From: Catenibacterium mitsuoka_A
Lineage (GTDB): Bacteria; Bacillota_I; Bacilli_A; Erysipelotrichales; Coprobacillaceae
Assembly (NCBI RefSeq): GCF_964259225.1
Contig: NZ_CAXVKN010000078.1
DNA: 9,572 nucleotides
Strand: one strand, 5' to 3'
In this document: positions 1 to 7,029 of the stretch, one piece after another
Numbering within the stretch: position 1 is the stretch's first letter
Layout of the letters: the number at the start of each line of letters is the position of its first letter
Translations under genes and position numbers: made by a program
Notes under the pieces: model-generated
Seen by the model: only the letters and a program-made list of their open reading frames with translations
Databases searched by the model: none
What the model was told of the DNA's origin: nothing

Positions 1-75
1 CAGATAGTCTATATCCTGAATATTTCTGCTCCACACTTCTCTTAAATCGTCACCTGTAGATTATGGGTATTCAAA
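1..75. repeat. Left 75-bp terminal inverted repeat
   Basis: Bases 1-75 are the exact reverse complement of 9498-9572. The match starts at the first base of the window and breaks at base 76 (a here, t in the other copy). The repeat begins CAGATAGTCTATATCC and has no internal palindrome or obvious recombinase core. It could be the full arm of an invertible segment, the end of a linear or transposon-like element, or the overlap an assembler leaves when a contig stops at a repeat; the last is plausible because the match coincides with both contig ends. It also carries open reading frame: inward, the frame of the 699-residue protein is open from base 20; outward, a 20-codon frame (contains DLREVWSRN) runs off the end. 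Confidence 0.95.
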
Positions 76-82
76 AATATCT

Positions 83-2182
83 TTGGTCAACACTATAACT
101 GCACTGATGTTATCAGAAATCTACTTAGAATATCTAATGGCAGAAAGGATATTTGACATAATTACTAATGAAACAAAGTGTTATAAAATTGTGGAATCTT
201 ACATCAAACAAGATAAAGTTCAAAATGGAGAAGGATTACAAGAAAAGTACGAAAGAGAAATAACTCGATTATTCAATTCATTAAAGCATTTTACTGAAGA
301 TCATAATCATGAAAAAGTAGAAAAAGTCATTGAACTAATAGTCGTACTCAACGAAAGAAATGATGAGTTAACAAAAAAGAAAAATATACATCAATTTTTC
401 TTTGCTAAGCTGAAAGAGATTATTACTCCCCTTTCGGATAACTTTGGTTATAACCAGATGGTAAAAGATATTATTTCATTATCAGAACATAGTCCATTAG
501 ACGGAACAGAAAGGATATCTTTATTTCTTACTCCAATAGAAGAAATGCAATATTGGGATGATAAAAAACTTGTACAAAATAACTATTTCCATCAAATAAG
601 AGAACTTTATAAAATACCAGAATACCGAGACCAATCATTAATAAGCGATTCTGATATTTTTCCTATATTTGTCAGATATTTTACGAATATAATGGACAAC
701 CAATTATGTACTGAAAAACGCAAAAACAGCCTGATTGTAAGTTACATACGTCAATTAAGCTATTTATACTGGGAAGAGCCAGATAAGTCATTTGTACAGG
801 TCAACTGCAAGGCCCTATTCGATATATTTAAATATCGTGTTTTACAGAACGAAAATAAAGAAGAAAGAGAATACGTTTATAGAATTATCGTAAAAGAGAT
901 TTACCTCAATAACCGCTTTTCGGAAAAGGATGCCTATTTTTATACCATCTCGTTAATGTTGCAAGCTTTTTATGCATATATTTTTCTTGAAAAAAAATCA
1001 CTTAATGAAGAGCATAGAAATAATTTAAAAGATTTATTTGGTTTATCCATTTCTGATATAACTACCGATACATTTAAGTTTTCTGATGTAATTAAAAATC
1101 ACATAAAACATATAATAGATATAATTGCTAAAAGAATAGAAATAAATGATAAAACAGGAGAATTATTCGAATTCAATTCTTATTTTCCTGTCAAGGAACG
1201 TATATGGACAGATAAATTTAATGCGGAATTCCTATTAACGATTTATGTAATATATTTTAACAAATTAAAGAATAGTCAAAGTGACAAGTATCCTAATTCA
1301 TGGAACCTTACAATCAAACAAAGAACTATAGATGCAATTCTAGATAAATTTGATAAATCCACTTGGTTGATCAATGAAGAATTTAATATTCAGTGTAAAC
1401 AATTTTCAGATTTACTAGATTACCCTTATAACATTGATAATGAATCCCAAATAGATTTATTCAAATCAATAAATAATGAAAAGAAAAAACTAAATGACAC
1501 GTTGAGTGCTCTGCAAAAATGTGATATTAAAACAATAACAAGTAAACTTTCTGAATTAATGGTAAAAGAAAAAATACATGGATGGGTTGAGACATTAAAT
1601 GAAGTAACTGAAACTGAGACTCCTGAATTCTCATACATTGAAGAAAATAAAAGGATTGAAAATGACTTAACAACCAGAAAAATTAAAGATAATATTTTAT
1701 GTGCAGTGCAAGCCTATATAACAACATACGCCAAAAGAATAAGTTTAAATGACAATACAGCTTTAACAAAATTATCAGAATTGGGAAATACTCACAATAT
1801 ACGTAACTTTAATTTAGATGACCTACTAATGTTAGATAATCACAATCAAGATTACATGGATGTTAAAAAAGATTTTGAAAGAAAAATCAATTATATCAAT
1901 ACTCCTGGAATAACCATTCCATTGTTATTTAATGAAGATAGTTTCAAATTCAATGCTCAAATCATAAGTATAGAACACTGTAAATTAACCGATGATGAAT
2001 GTGACAGACAACTAGAGAAGCTATTAGAATATAATGGTTATTATGATGTAAATGGTGCATTGTATTCTAGAGGTGAAGCTATTGACGTAATAAAAAAGAA
2101 TTATACAAAACAAAAAGTCCAATACAAACTAATAGTATCATTCAATAAAGAGGATGTTCTCTATATTGATTTCAAATACTAA
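83..2182 (+). CDS. Unrecognised large AT-rich protein, probably 5'-incomplete
   Basis: About 699 residues, rich in Lys, Asn, Ile and Glu. I recognise no family and see no catalytic signature, Walker motif, zinc site or HUH motif. The sequence is mostly predicted helical, with a hydrophobic stretch near the start (residues 1-30) and another around residues 285-305 (FYTISLMLQAFYAYIF), too weak to call membrane helices with confidence. The only in-frame start near the edge is a TTG at 83 with no Shine-Dalgarno. The frame is open back to base 20 (stop TGA at 17-19), and the upstream codons (SPVDYGYSKIS) look coding. The true N-terminus is therefore probably missing or was altered at the inverted repeat. 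The end is firm: TAA at 2180-2182, then a strong terminator. Function unknown. Confidence 0.75.
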   Translation: MVNTITALMLSEIYLEYLMAERIFDIITNETKCYKIVESYIKQDKVQNGEGLQEKYEREITRLFNSLKHFTEDHNHEKVEKVIELIVVLNERNDELTKKKNIHQFFFAKLKEIITPLSDNFGYNQMVKDIISLSEHSPLDGTERISLFLTPIEEMQYWDDKKLVQNNYFHQIRELYKIPEYRDQSLISDSDIFPIFVRYFTNIMDNQLCTEKRKNSLIVSYIRQLSYLYWEEPDKSFVQVNCKALFDIFKYRVLQNENKEEREYVYRIIVKEIYLNNRFSEKDAYFYTISLMLQAFYAYIFLEKKSLNEEHRNNLKDLFGLSISDITTDTFKFSDVIKNHIKHIIDIIAKRIEINDKTGELFEFNSYFPVKERIWTDKFNAEFLLTIYVIYFNKLKNSQSDKYPNSWNLTIKQRTIDAILDKFDKSTWLINEEFNIQCKQFSDLLDYPYNIDNESQIDLFKSINNEKKKLNDTLSALQKCDIKTITSKLSELMVKEKIHGWVETLNEVTETETPEFSYIEENKRIENDLTTRKIKDNILCAVQAYITTYAKRISLNDNTALTKLSELGNTHNIRNFNLDDLLMLDNHNQDYMDVKKDFERKINYINTPGITIPLLFNEDSFKFNAQIISIEHCKLTDDECDRQLEKLLEYNGYYDVNGALYSRGEAIDVIKKNYTKQKVQYKLIVSFNKEDVLYIDFKY

Positions 2183-2200
2183 ATGATTATCTTTGTAACC

Positions 2201-2237
2201 ATCCTGACTGTACAATTTATTGCAGTCAGGATTTTTT
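2201..2237 (+). terminator. Rho-independent terminator of the 699-residue gene
   Basis: A perfect 10-bp stem, ATCCTGACTG (2201-2210) with CAGTCAGGAT (2223-2232), loop of 12, then a run of T (about 2232-2237). It lies 18 bases after the stop codon. Confidence 0.92.
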
Positions 2238-2300
2238 ATTTGATTAAGTGTATCAGAACAAACAATTCAAATATTACTTAACCGCTAAATTGCTCCATCC

Positions 2301-2386
2301 AAGCCTTATAGGATGATACAGGTATTAACATCCTCATCGTATAAGAACCCAGCCTCAGGAAGAAAAAAAAGCGGTTTAATCCGCTC
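2301..2386 (-). repeat. Copy A of a repeated 3' structured element with terminator
   Basis: Shares its layout and much of its sequence with copy B at 5265-5344: AAGCCTTATAGGAT..., a TATAAGAAC-AGCCT block, an A-rich stretch, then AGCGG-TTTAAT-CCGCT. Two hairpins are visible: CTTATA (2305-2310) pairs with TATAAG (2340-2345) and the arm extends inward (GATGA/TCATC) past one mismatch; then the terminator at 2370-2385. On the minus strand both copies lie directly after a gene's stop codon, here that of the oxidoreductase fragment. It could be a conserved transcript 3' end or a small dispersed repeat. Confidence 0.7.
2362..2385 (-). terminator. Terminator of the interrupted oxidoreductase gene
   Basis: On the minus strand AGCGG-ATTAAA-CCGCT (2370-2385) is followed by eight T (2362-2369) and starts 13 bases after the stop codon at 2398-2400. 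The same hairpin sequence terminates the ABC-F gene at 5322-5343. Confidence 0.9.
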
Positions 2387-2397
2387 TAGTATATAGT

Positions 2398-2891
2398 TTA
2401 TTTGTCTTGAGAATGTCTTTCACCGATTTGGAATTCTTCATTATGGTCAAACATATATCTTACTGAAATAGGTGTGTCTCCTGTTAGTTCAGTAAAGTCT
2501 TTTGTATGAATATCCATTTTACCTTCTCTAATAGCCTGTGCAAATGTAACCATGCAATCTGAAGAGAATGGTGCTTCTGAATCCTTTAGGAATACGCCAT
2601 CAGTTGTTCTAGGGACACCCATTGCATCCCAAATCTGATAGTTTTCTTCATCAGTGACATTTACAAATTGTACATGGTTTCCTGTACTTACATCACCAAT
2701 AGCACAGAATGTTGAAATAGTCATTAGTTCTAATCCGTTAATATTCCATACCTTATGGTGGAATTCATTTGATCTATGTAATGCATAAGCTAATGCTTTA
2801 GCACAGTCTTTACGAGAAATATAAGCCATTAGACCATCACCTTGTGAATTAGTAAGTGGTGCATTCATAAATAAATCCTGTCGTTTGTCAT
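2398..2891 (-). pseudogene. NmrA-like NAD(P)-binding oxidoreductase, C-terminal part, cut by the insertion element
   Basis: This is the C-terminal half (about 164 codons) of the gene whose first half lies at 4688-5168. The frame is open without a stop from the insertion junction at 2891 (YDKRQDLFMNAPLTNSQG...) to TAA at 2398-2400. The internal ATG at 2868 would give 156 residues but has no evident ribosome site, and that peptide would lack the nucleotide-binding half. The motif AYISRKDCAKALAYAL and the later substrate-side segment match the C-terminal half of NmrA-like / QOR2-type atypical short-chain dehydrogenases, in which that stretch follows the Rossmann core. The join Asn-Tyr-Asp-Lys across the element is in frame (GTC AAC TAT GAC AAA), so the sequence has not decayed since insertion. 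Exact substrate cannot be told. Confidence 0.85.
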
Positions 2892-2930
2892 AGGCGGAAA
2901 CCCACTGCCAATAGGTGGTGGGAGGTGCCT
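2892..2930. other. tnpA-side subterminal hairpin of the insertion element
   Basis: AGGC (2892-2895) can pair with GCCT (2927-2930), enclosing an inner stem CCCAC / GTGGG. Imperfect structures of this kind at the ends of IS200/IS605 elements are what TnpA binds as single-stranded DNA. The structure is next to the inferred cleavage site after TCAT at 2888-2891. Confidence 0.6.
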
Positions 2931-2946
2931 CGTAAATCGTTATCTA

Positions 2947-3329
2947 TTATCCCTGACTTTCAATATATTTTTGTACAGTTGCTAATGACACTTCTCCAAT
3001 GCTACAAGAAAAATAACCATCTGACCAAAAGGTTTTTTCCTTCCAATACTGTTTTGATAAGACTGAACTATACTTTTGCCATAAGTGGTATGTTGTTTCC
3101 TGCTTTACAATTCAAACTCTATCTGCTGTATCGTAACTTGATAAGAAATGTATATGGTCTTTGTCAGTTTCTATCGCAATAATTTCGTAGCCACGAGTAT
3201 TAGCTATATGGAGAATCTCTTGTTTAACATCATCGGCAATAGAGCCTTTTGGTAGTTGTTTGTGGTATTGGGTTACAAGGCCTATATGTACTTTAAGGCT
3301 GTATTTCCGTGATTGTATCTACTATCCAC
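2947..3329 (-). pseudogene. tnpA: tnpA, HUH Y1 transposase of the IS605-type element, inactivated
   Basis: Translation of the minus strand shows a Y1 transposase in pieces. A GTG start at 3329 (GAGGTG just upstream) reads VDSRYNHGNTALK. A one-base deletion near 3290 then shifts the frame; the next frame reads VHIGLVTQYHKQLPKG... through the HUH motif DHIHFL to DTADRV, where an in-frame TGA (3112-3114) interrupts, apparently with a few codons lost. After it the frame resumes with IVKQETTYHLWQKY... and reaches the catalytic-tyrosine helix QKYIESQG and TAA at 2947-2949. Both hallmark motifs survive, so decay is recent, but no full-length protein can be made. The element would need TnpA in trans to move. 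Confidence 0.88.
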
Positions 3330-3406
3330 AGTTCACCTCAAAATATAGATATTTCGCTATAAATTAGATATAATGATGGTGAAATATCTATGAAAGGAGT
3401 ACATCT

Positions 3407-4546
3407 ATGGAACAAATGACTATTACAGCTAAAATTCAAATAATCGCAGCTGAAACAGATAAGGTTTTGCTTGATGAAACTATGTCTGCTTATCGTAATG
3501 CCTGTAATTATGTTTCAGACTATGTATTCCGCACTCATGACTTAAAGCAGTTTTCACTTAATAAGGCTTTGTATTCTACATTACGAGAAAAGTTTAACCT
3601 TAAATCGCAGATGGCTCAGTCTGTTTTGAAGACTGTTATCGCCAGATATAAGACCATTCTTGAAAATCAGAATGAATGGATTAAACCATCGTTCAAAAAG
3701 CCTCAGTACGACCTGGTTTGGAACAGAGATTATTCCTTAACACAAAACCTTTTTTCAATCAATACGCTTAATGGTCGTGTGAAGTTATCTTATTTTTCAG
3801 ATGGAATGTCTAAGTATTTCGATCATACGATTTATAAGTTTGGTACTGCCAAACTTGTAAGTAAGCATGGTAAATACTATCTGCATATACCAGTTACCTA
3901 TGAGATTGAAGAAAGTAATATTTCTGACATCTGTAATGTTGTAGGTATTGACAGAGGTATTAACTTTGTTGTTGCAACTTATGACAGCAAACATAAGTCT
4001 GGATTTGTTAGTGGTAAAGCTATTAAACAGAAACGTGCTAACTATTCCAAGCTTCGTAGGGAACTCCAAATGCGACATACGCCATCCTCAAGACGAAGAC
4101 TAAAAGCTATCGGTCAGCGAGAAAACCGTTGGATGCAGGATATTAACCATCAGGTATCGAAGGCACTCGTTGAAAACAACCCAAAGCACACTCTCTTTGT
4201 ATTGGAAGATTTGTCAGGCATTCGTAATGCTACAGAACGAGTTAAAACAAAATATCGTTATGTTTCTGTATCATGGTCTTTCCATGACCTTGAGCAAAAA
4301 CTAATCTACAAGGCAAAACAGAATCAGTCTTCTGTTATTAAGGTAGACCCTCGCTATACAAGCCAGTGCTGCCCTTGCTGTGGACACATTGAAAAGTCTA
4401 ACCGCAATAAGAAGATACATCTGTTTACCTGCAAAAAATGTGGTTATAAATCTAATGATGACCGCATTGGAGCTATGAATCTGTATCGTATGGGAATAAA
4501 CTATCTTGCAGATAGCCAAGTACCTAATACAGTTGTAACAGAGTAA
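3407..4546 (+). CDS. tnpB: TnpB, RNA-guided RuvC-like nuclease of IS200/IS605 family
   Basis: 379 residues, full length for TnpB. Start ATG 3407 with Shine-Dalgarno AAGGAG (3394-3399). The N-terminal wedge/REC-like part (1-170) is followed by the split RuvC domain: Asp182 in VVGIDRGINF, Glu267 in FVLEDLSGI and Asp352 in SNDDRIGAMNL. A four-cysteine zinc knuckle sits between the last two (Cys322/Cys325 and Cys342/Cys345). All catalytic and metal residues are present and there is no stop or frameshift. TnpB uses an omegaRNA made from the 3' end of its own gene plus the element's right end to cut DNA next to a short motif, and re-cuts donor sites after element excision. Its partner tnpA is broken, so this copy may act only as a stand-alone nuclease. 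Confidence 0.95.
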   Translation: MEQMTITAKIQIIAAETDKVLLDETMSAYRNACNYVSDYVFRTHDLKQFSLNKALYSTLREKFNLKSQMAQSVLKTVIARYKTILENQNEWIKPSFKKPQYDLVWNRDYSLTQNLFSINTLNGRVKLSYFSDGMSKYFDHTIYKFGTAKLVSKHGKYYLHIPVTYEIEESNISDICNVVGIDRGINFVVATYDSKHKSGFVSGKAIKQKRANYSKLRRELQMRHTPSSRRRLKAIGQRENRWMQDINHQVSKALVENNPKHTLFVLEDLSGIRNATERVKTKYRYVSVSWSFHDLEQKLIYKAKQNQSSVIKVDPRYTSQCCPCCGHIEKSNRNKKIHLFTCKKCGYKSNDDRIGAMNLYRMGINYLADSQVPNTVVTE

Positions 4547-4705
4547 ACTCTGCTACAAAGGGTGCTGTCAACCACCCTATGATGTAACGCCACTTTAGAT
4601 AGCAATATCTATTGGGGTTAAAGGTCGGAGGTGTAAACCGTTAGTACGACTGGGCAGTTACAAGCCCATGACCTTTAGGTCGTGAGTAGTTGACATGAGC
4701 GTAAG
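4534..4705 (+). ncRNA. Predicted omegaRNA (right-end scaffold plus guide) for TnpB
   Basis: From the last codons of tnpB to the right border the plus strand is rich in hairpins: TGTA-A-CAGAGT..ACTCTG-C-TACA (4534-4557, spanning the tnpB stop), AGGGTG/CACCCT (4559-4578), TAGATA-GCAA-TATCTA, GGGC/GCCC, and a longer-range pair TAAAGGTC with GACCTTTA close to the border. This is the place and strand of omegaRNA in characterised TnpB elements. The scaffold would end at 4687 and the guide would be the next 16-20 bases of flank, AGTTGACATGAGCG..., which is the oxidoreductase gene itself. With ...TTTGTCAT on the other flank as the adjacent motif, the guide matches the empty site. Exact 5' end unknown. 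Confidence 0.6.
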
Positions 4706-5168
4706 TAAAGTAGTTAGTAACCATTGCTTCAGCATATTGAGAGTTTCTCATGAACTGATAGTCTAGACCTACTTCCTGGATATATTTTTCAGTATAGATA
4801 TGGTCTTTCTTTTCTACTGATGGGTTTGTTTCATCATCAGCATTAACTAAAGAAGTATAGATAATTTGTTTAACACCTGCTGCTTTAGCTGCATCTACAG
4901 CATTCTTATGTGCATTCTGTCTTTTAACACCAACAAATGGCATAGAGATTAATGCGAGAGCATCAGCCCCTTTAAATGCTTCAACTAATCCATCAGGATT
5001 ATTAAAGTTAGTTACATGTGTTTCTACACCCTTTTCAGCATATTTCTTGAGTGATTCTTCATTATAACCACAAAAGATTAAGTTTTCTACTGGTTCTAAT
5101 GTAAGTAATACGTCAGCAGCTAATTGACCTAAGTTACCATCAACACCAGTTAATAATAATTTACCCAT
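4688..5168 (-). pseudogene. NmrA-like NAD(P)-binding oxidoreductase, N-terminal part, cut by the insertion element
   Basis: The first 161 codons of the interrupted gene. ATG at 5168 with a strong AGGAGG site (GGAGGAAAACTTAATG). The dinucleotide-binding loop is seen at residues 7-14 (TGVDGNLG), followed by the Rossmann pattern ...DALALISMPF..., the ...AGVKQIIYTSLVNAD strand and YTEKYIQEVGLDYQFMRNSQY, typical of NmrA-like atypical short-chain dehydrogenases that use NAD(P)H to reduce quinones or sense redox state. After AHVNY the frame runs 14 codons into the insertion element and stops at 4641, giving a 175-residue fusion that lacks the C-terminal half. Reconnected to 2398-2891 the product would be about 324 residues. 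It is separated from the upstream ABC-F gene by that gene's terminator, so it has its own promoter, not clearly visible. Confidence 0.87.
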
Positions 5169-5264
5169 TAAGTTTTCCTCCTATTTCTATAAGTAAAATG
5201 ATAATACTTTTTGAATCTGTTTATAAGTGAGTTTCAGATTTAGAAAATGATTTTTAGCTATTCT

Positions 5265-5344
5265 AAGCCTTATAGGATTAACCATACTCATCATATAAGA
5301 ACTAGCCTTGAGATGCTAAAAAAGAGCGGTTTAATCCGCTCTTA
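5265..5344 (-). repeat. Copy B of the repeated 3' structured element
   Basis: Parallels copy A (2301-2386): AAGCCTTATAGGATTAACC..., TATAAGAACTAGCCTT, A-rich stretch, AGCGG-TTTAAT-CCGCT. CTTATA pairs with TATAAG again; the interior of the arm is less well conserved than the ends. It follows the stop codon of the ABC-F gene on the minus strand and precedes the oxidoreductase promoter region, so it could be either a 3' element of one gene or a leader of the next; copy A supports the 3' reading. Confidence 0.7.
5318..5343 (-). terminator. Terminator of the ABC-F gene
   Basis: A perfect 8-bp stem AAGAGCGG/CCGCTCTT (5322-5329 with 5336-5343), 6-base loop, followed on the minus strand by T residues from 5321 down. 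The stem overlaps the stop codon of the ABC-F gene at 5342-5344. Confidence 0.92.
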
Positions 5345-6940
5345 TGCTTCAAGTGTGTCCTTGTATTCTAAATATTCATCAAATGTAGAAAGACGGTCAA
5401 TTGTACCTTCTGCAGTAAATTCGATAATTCTATTCGCAATTGTCTGAACAAACTGATGGTCATGACAAGTAAATAGAATGTTTTCTGGGAAACGCATTAA
5501 ACCTTGGTTTAATGCCTGGATAGATTCAAGATCAAGATGGTTTGTAGGTTCATCAAAGATTAATACATTTGCATCATGCATCATCATTTTCGCAAGCGTA
5601 CATCTTACCTTTTCTCCTCCTGATAAAACATTGGCTTTCTTTAATGCTTCATCACCAGAGAATAACATTCTACCTAACCATCCTCTTAATTCCTGTTCAT
5701 ACATACTGCCATCAGTAAACTGTCTTAACCAGTCTAATAAAGATAATTCACAATCATTAAAGAATGCTGAATTATCTTTAGGGAAGTATGACTGAGTAGT
5801 CGTAATACCCCATTTATAAGAACCTTCAAAGTCTTTATCTTCTCCCATGATGATCTTAAAGAATGCTTCTGTTGCTTTATCGTCTCCTACAAAAGCAACC
5901 TTTTCATTTGGAAGAATAGAGAAAGAAACATTATTAATAAGAGTTTCTCCATCTACTACCTTAGTAAGGTTTTCTACATTTAATACAATGTTTCCTACTT
6001 CTCTACCTGGTTTAAAACCAATGAATGGATATCTTCTTAGTGATGGTTTCATGTCTGCCATTTCTAAGTTATCTAATAGTTTCTTACGAGAAGTAGCCTG
6101 TTTTGCTTTAGAAGCATTGGCACTGAAACGTGCAATGAATTCTTCTAATTCTTTCTTTTTAGCTTCTGCTTTCTTATTCTGGTCTTTCATCTGCTGGATC
6201 TGCATCTGAGAATATTCATACCAGAAGTCATAGTTACCTACATATAGCTGAATACGGCTGTAATCAATATCAGCAATATGTGTACATACCTTATTTAAGA
6301 AATAACGGTCATGTGATACAACAATGACTGTATTCTTAAAGTTTAATAGGAAGTTTTCTAACCATCTGATACTCTTTAGGTCTAGATGGTTGGTAGGTTC
6401 GTCTAGTAAAAGAATATCAGGGTTTCCAAATAAAGCCTGGGCTAATAATACTTTAACTTTCTGGTTACCATCTAAGTCTCTCATATACATATCATGGTAT
6501 TCTGTTGTAATACCTAAACCATTTAACATGATTTCAGCATCACTTTCAGCATTCCAGCCATCCATGTCTGCGAACTCACCTTCAAGTTCTCCTAGTCTAA
6601 TACCATCTTCATCATTAAAATCAGCTTTAGCATATAGCTTTTCTTTTTCCTGCATGATTTCAAATAATCTCTTATTACCCATGATGACTGTTTCTACTAC
6701 TTTGTTGTCATCATAAGCAAAGTGGTCCTGTTTTAAAACAGATAATCTCTTATTAGGTTCAATAATAACTTCACCTTTGTTTGGTTCTATTTCACCTGAT
6801 AATATTTTTAAGAATGTGGATTTACCAGCACCATTTGCACCAATAATCCCATAACAATTTCCTTCAGTAAATTTTACTGATACATCTTCAAATAAAGCGC
6901 GATCTCCGTATCTGAGTGATACATTATGTGTTGATATCAT
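5342..6940 (-). CDS. ABC-F family ATPase, YbiT/YkpA type
   Basis: 532 residues, the usual length for YbiT (E. coli) and YkpA (B. subtilis), cytoplasmic twin-cassette ATPases without membrane domains that act on the ribosome. First cassette: Walker A GANGAGKST (34-42), signature degenerate as LDGNQKVK (156-163), Walker B ILLLDEPTNHLD (176-187), H-switch His210. The P-site linker (about 241-316) is charged and contains the conserved ARFSANASKAKQATSR. Second cassette: Walker A strongly degenerate (VGDDKATEAF, 351-360, no GK[ST]), signature LSGGEKVR (439-446) and Walker B VLIFDEPTNHLD intact, His493. Start ATG 6940 has AAAGGAAA upstream. It does not look like a resistance ABC-F of the Vga/Lsa/Msr type (linker and length differ). 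Monocistronic: own promoter and terminator. Confidence 0.93.
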   Translation of the reverse strand: MISTHNVSLRYGDRALFEDVSVKFTEGNCYGIIGANGAGKSTFLKILSGEIEPNKGEVIIEPNKRLSVLKQDHFAYDDNKVVETVIMGNKRLFEIMQEKEKLYAKADFNDEDGIRLGELEGEFADMDGWNAESDAEIMLNGLGITTEYHDMYMRDLDGNQKVKVLLAQALFGNPDILLLDEPTNHLDLKSIRWLENFLLNFKNTVIVVSHDRYFLNKVCTHIADIDYSRIQLYVGNYDFWYEYSQMQIQQMKDQNKKAEAKKKELEEFIARFSANASKAKQATSRKKLLDNLEMADMKPSLRRYPFIGFKPGREVGNIVLNVENLTKVVDGETLINNVSFSILPNEKVAFVGDDKATEAFFKIIMGEDKDFEGSYKWGITTTQSYFPKDNSAFFNDCELSLLDWLRQFTDGSMYEQELRGWLGRMLFSGDEALKKANVLSGGEKVRCTLAKMMMHDANVLIFDEPTNHLDLESIQALNQGLMRFPENILFTCHDHQFVQTIANRIIEFTAEGTIDRLSTFDEYLEYKDTLEA

Positions 6941-6969
6941 AGTCTACATTTCCTTTCGTACAGAGATGT

Positions 6970-6998
6970 ATTATGCCATATTTAGTTGATTGTGTCTA
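6970..6998 (-). promoter_or_regulatory. Promoter of the ABC-F gene
   Basis: Minus strand TAGACA (6993-6998), 17-base spacer, CATAAT (6970-6975) with TG one base upstream of the -10 (extended -10). It lies 30 bases from the start codon. Confidence 0.7.
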
Positions 6999-7029
6999 GT
7001 AAAATTGAGATATAGGTGATGGATAGAAA

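Larger units (their letters stand above)
2892..4687 (+). mobile_element. IS200/IS605-family insertion element, divergent tnpA/tnpB (IS605 layout)
   Basis: A 1796-bp insertion inside the oxidoreductase gene, carrying a broken tnpA on the minus strand and an intact tnpB on the plus strand, diverging from about 77 bp as in IS605. Borders were set by asking which deletion restores the host frame: joining ...TTTGTCAT (ends 2891) to AGTTGACATG... (starts 4688) gives a continuous reading frame; shifting both borders by +1 gives the same product because an A is shared. There is no target-site duplication and no terminal inverted repeat. Both ends carry subterminal hairpins, as expected for single-strand HUH transposition. 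The preferred target would be a short motif ending in TCAT on the tnpA side. Confidence 0.92.

Noticed and set aside
1426..1638. Minus-strand open frame of 70 codons inside the large plus gene
   Set aside because: Ser/Phe-rich shadow frame without ribosome site or promoter.
2398..2868. Independent gene starting at the internal ATG 2868
   Set aside because: The frame continues upstream to the insertion junction and joins the N-terminal half exactly, so this is a gene fragment.
2925..3182. Plus-strand open frame of about 85 codons
   Set aside because: It lies antisense to the broken tnpA, whose HUH and tyrosine motifs are clear on the minus strand; no ribosome site and no protein-like pattern.
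3797..4519. Minus-strand open frames antisense to tnpB (3797-4078, 4301-4519)
   Set aside because: Shadows of a well-supported tnpB; no start signals.
5247..6716. Several plus-strand open frames (5247-5447, 5478-5795, 5847-6209, 6324-6716)
   Set aside because: All are antisense shadows of the ABC-F gene, with Ser/Phe-rich low-complexity translations.
5342..6940. Antibiotic-resistance ABC-F
   Set aside because: Length, linker sequence (ARFSANASKAKQATSR) and C-terminus fit the housekeeping YbiT/YkpA group rather than Vga, Lsa, Msr or OptrA.
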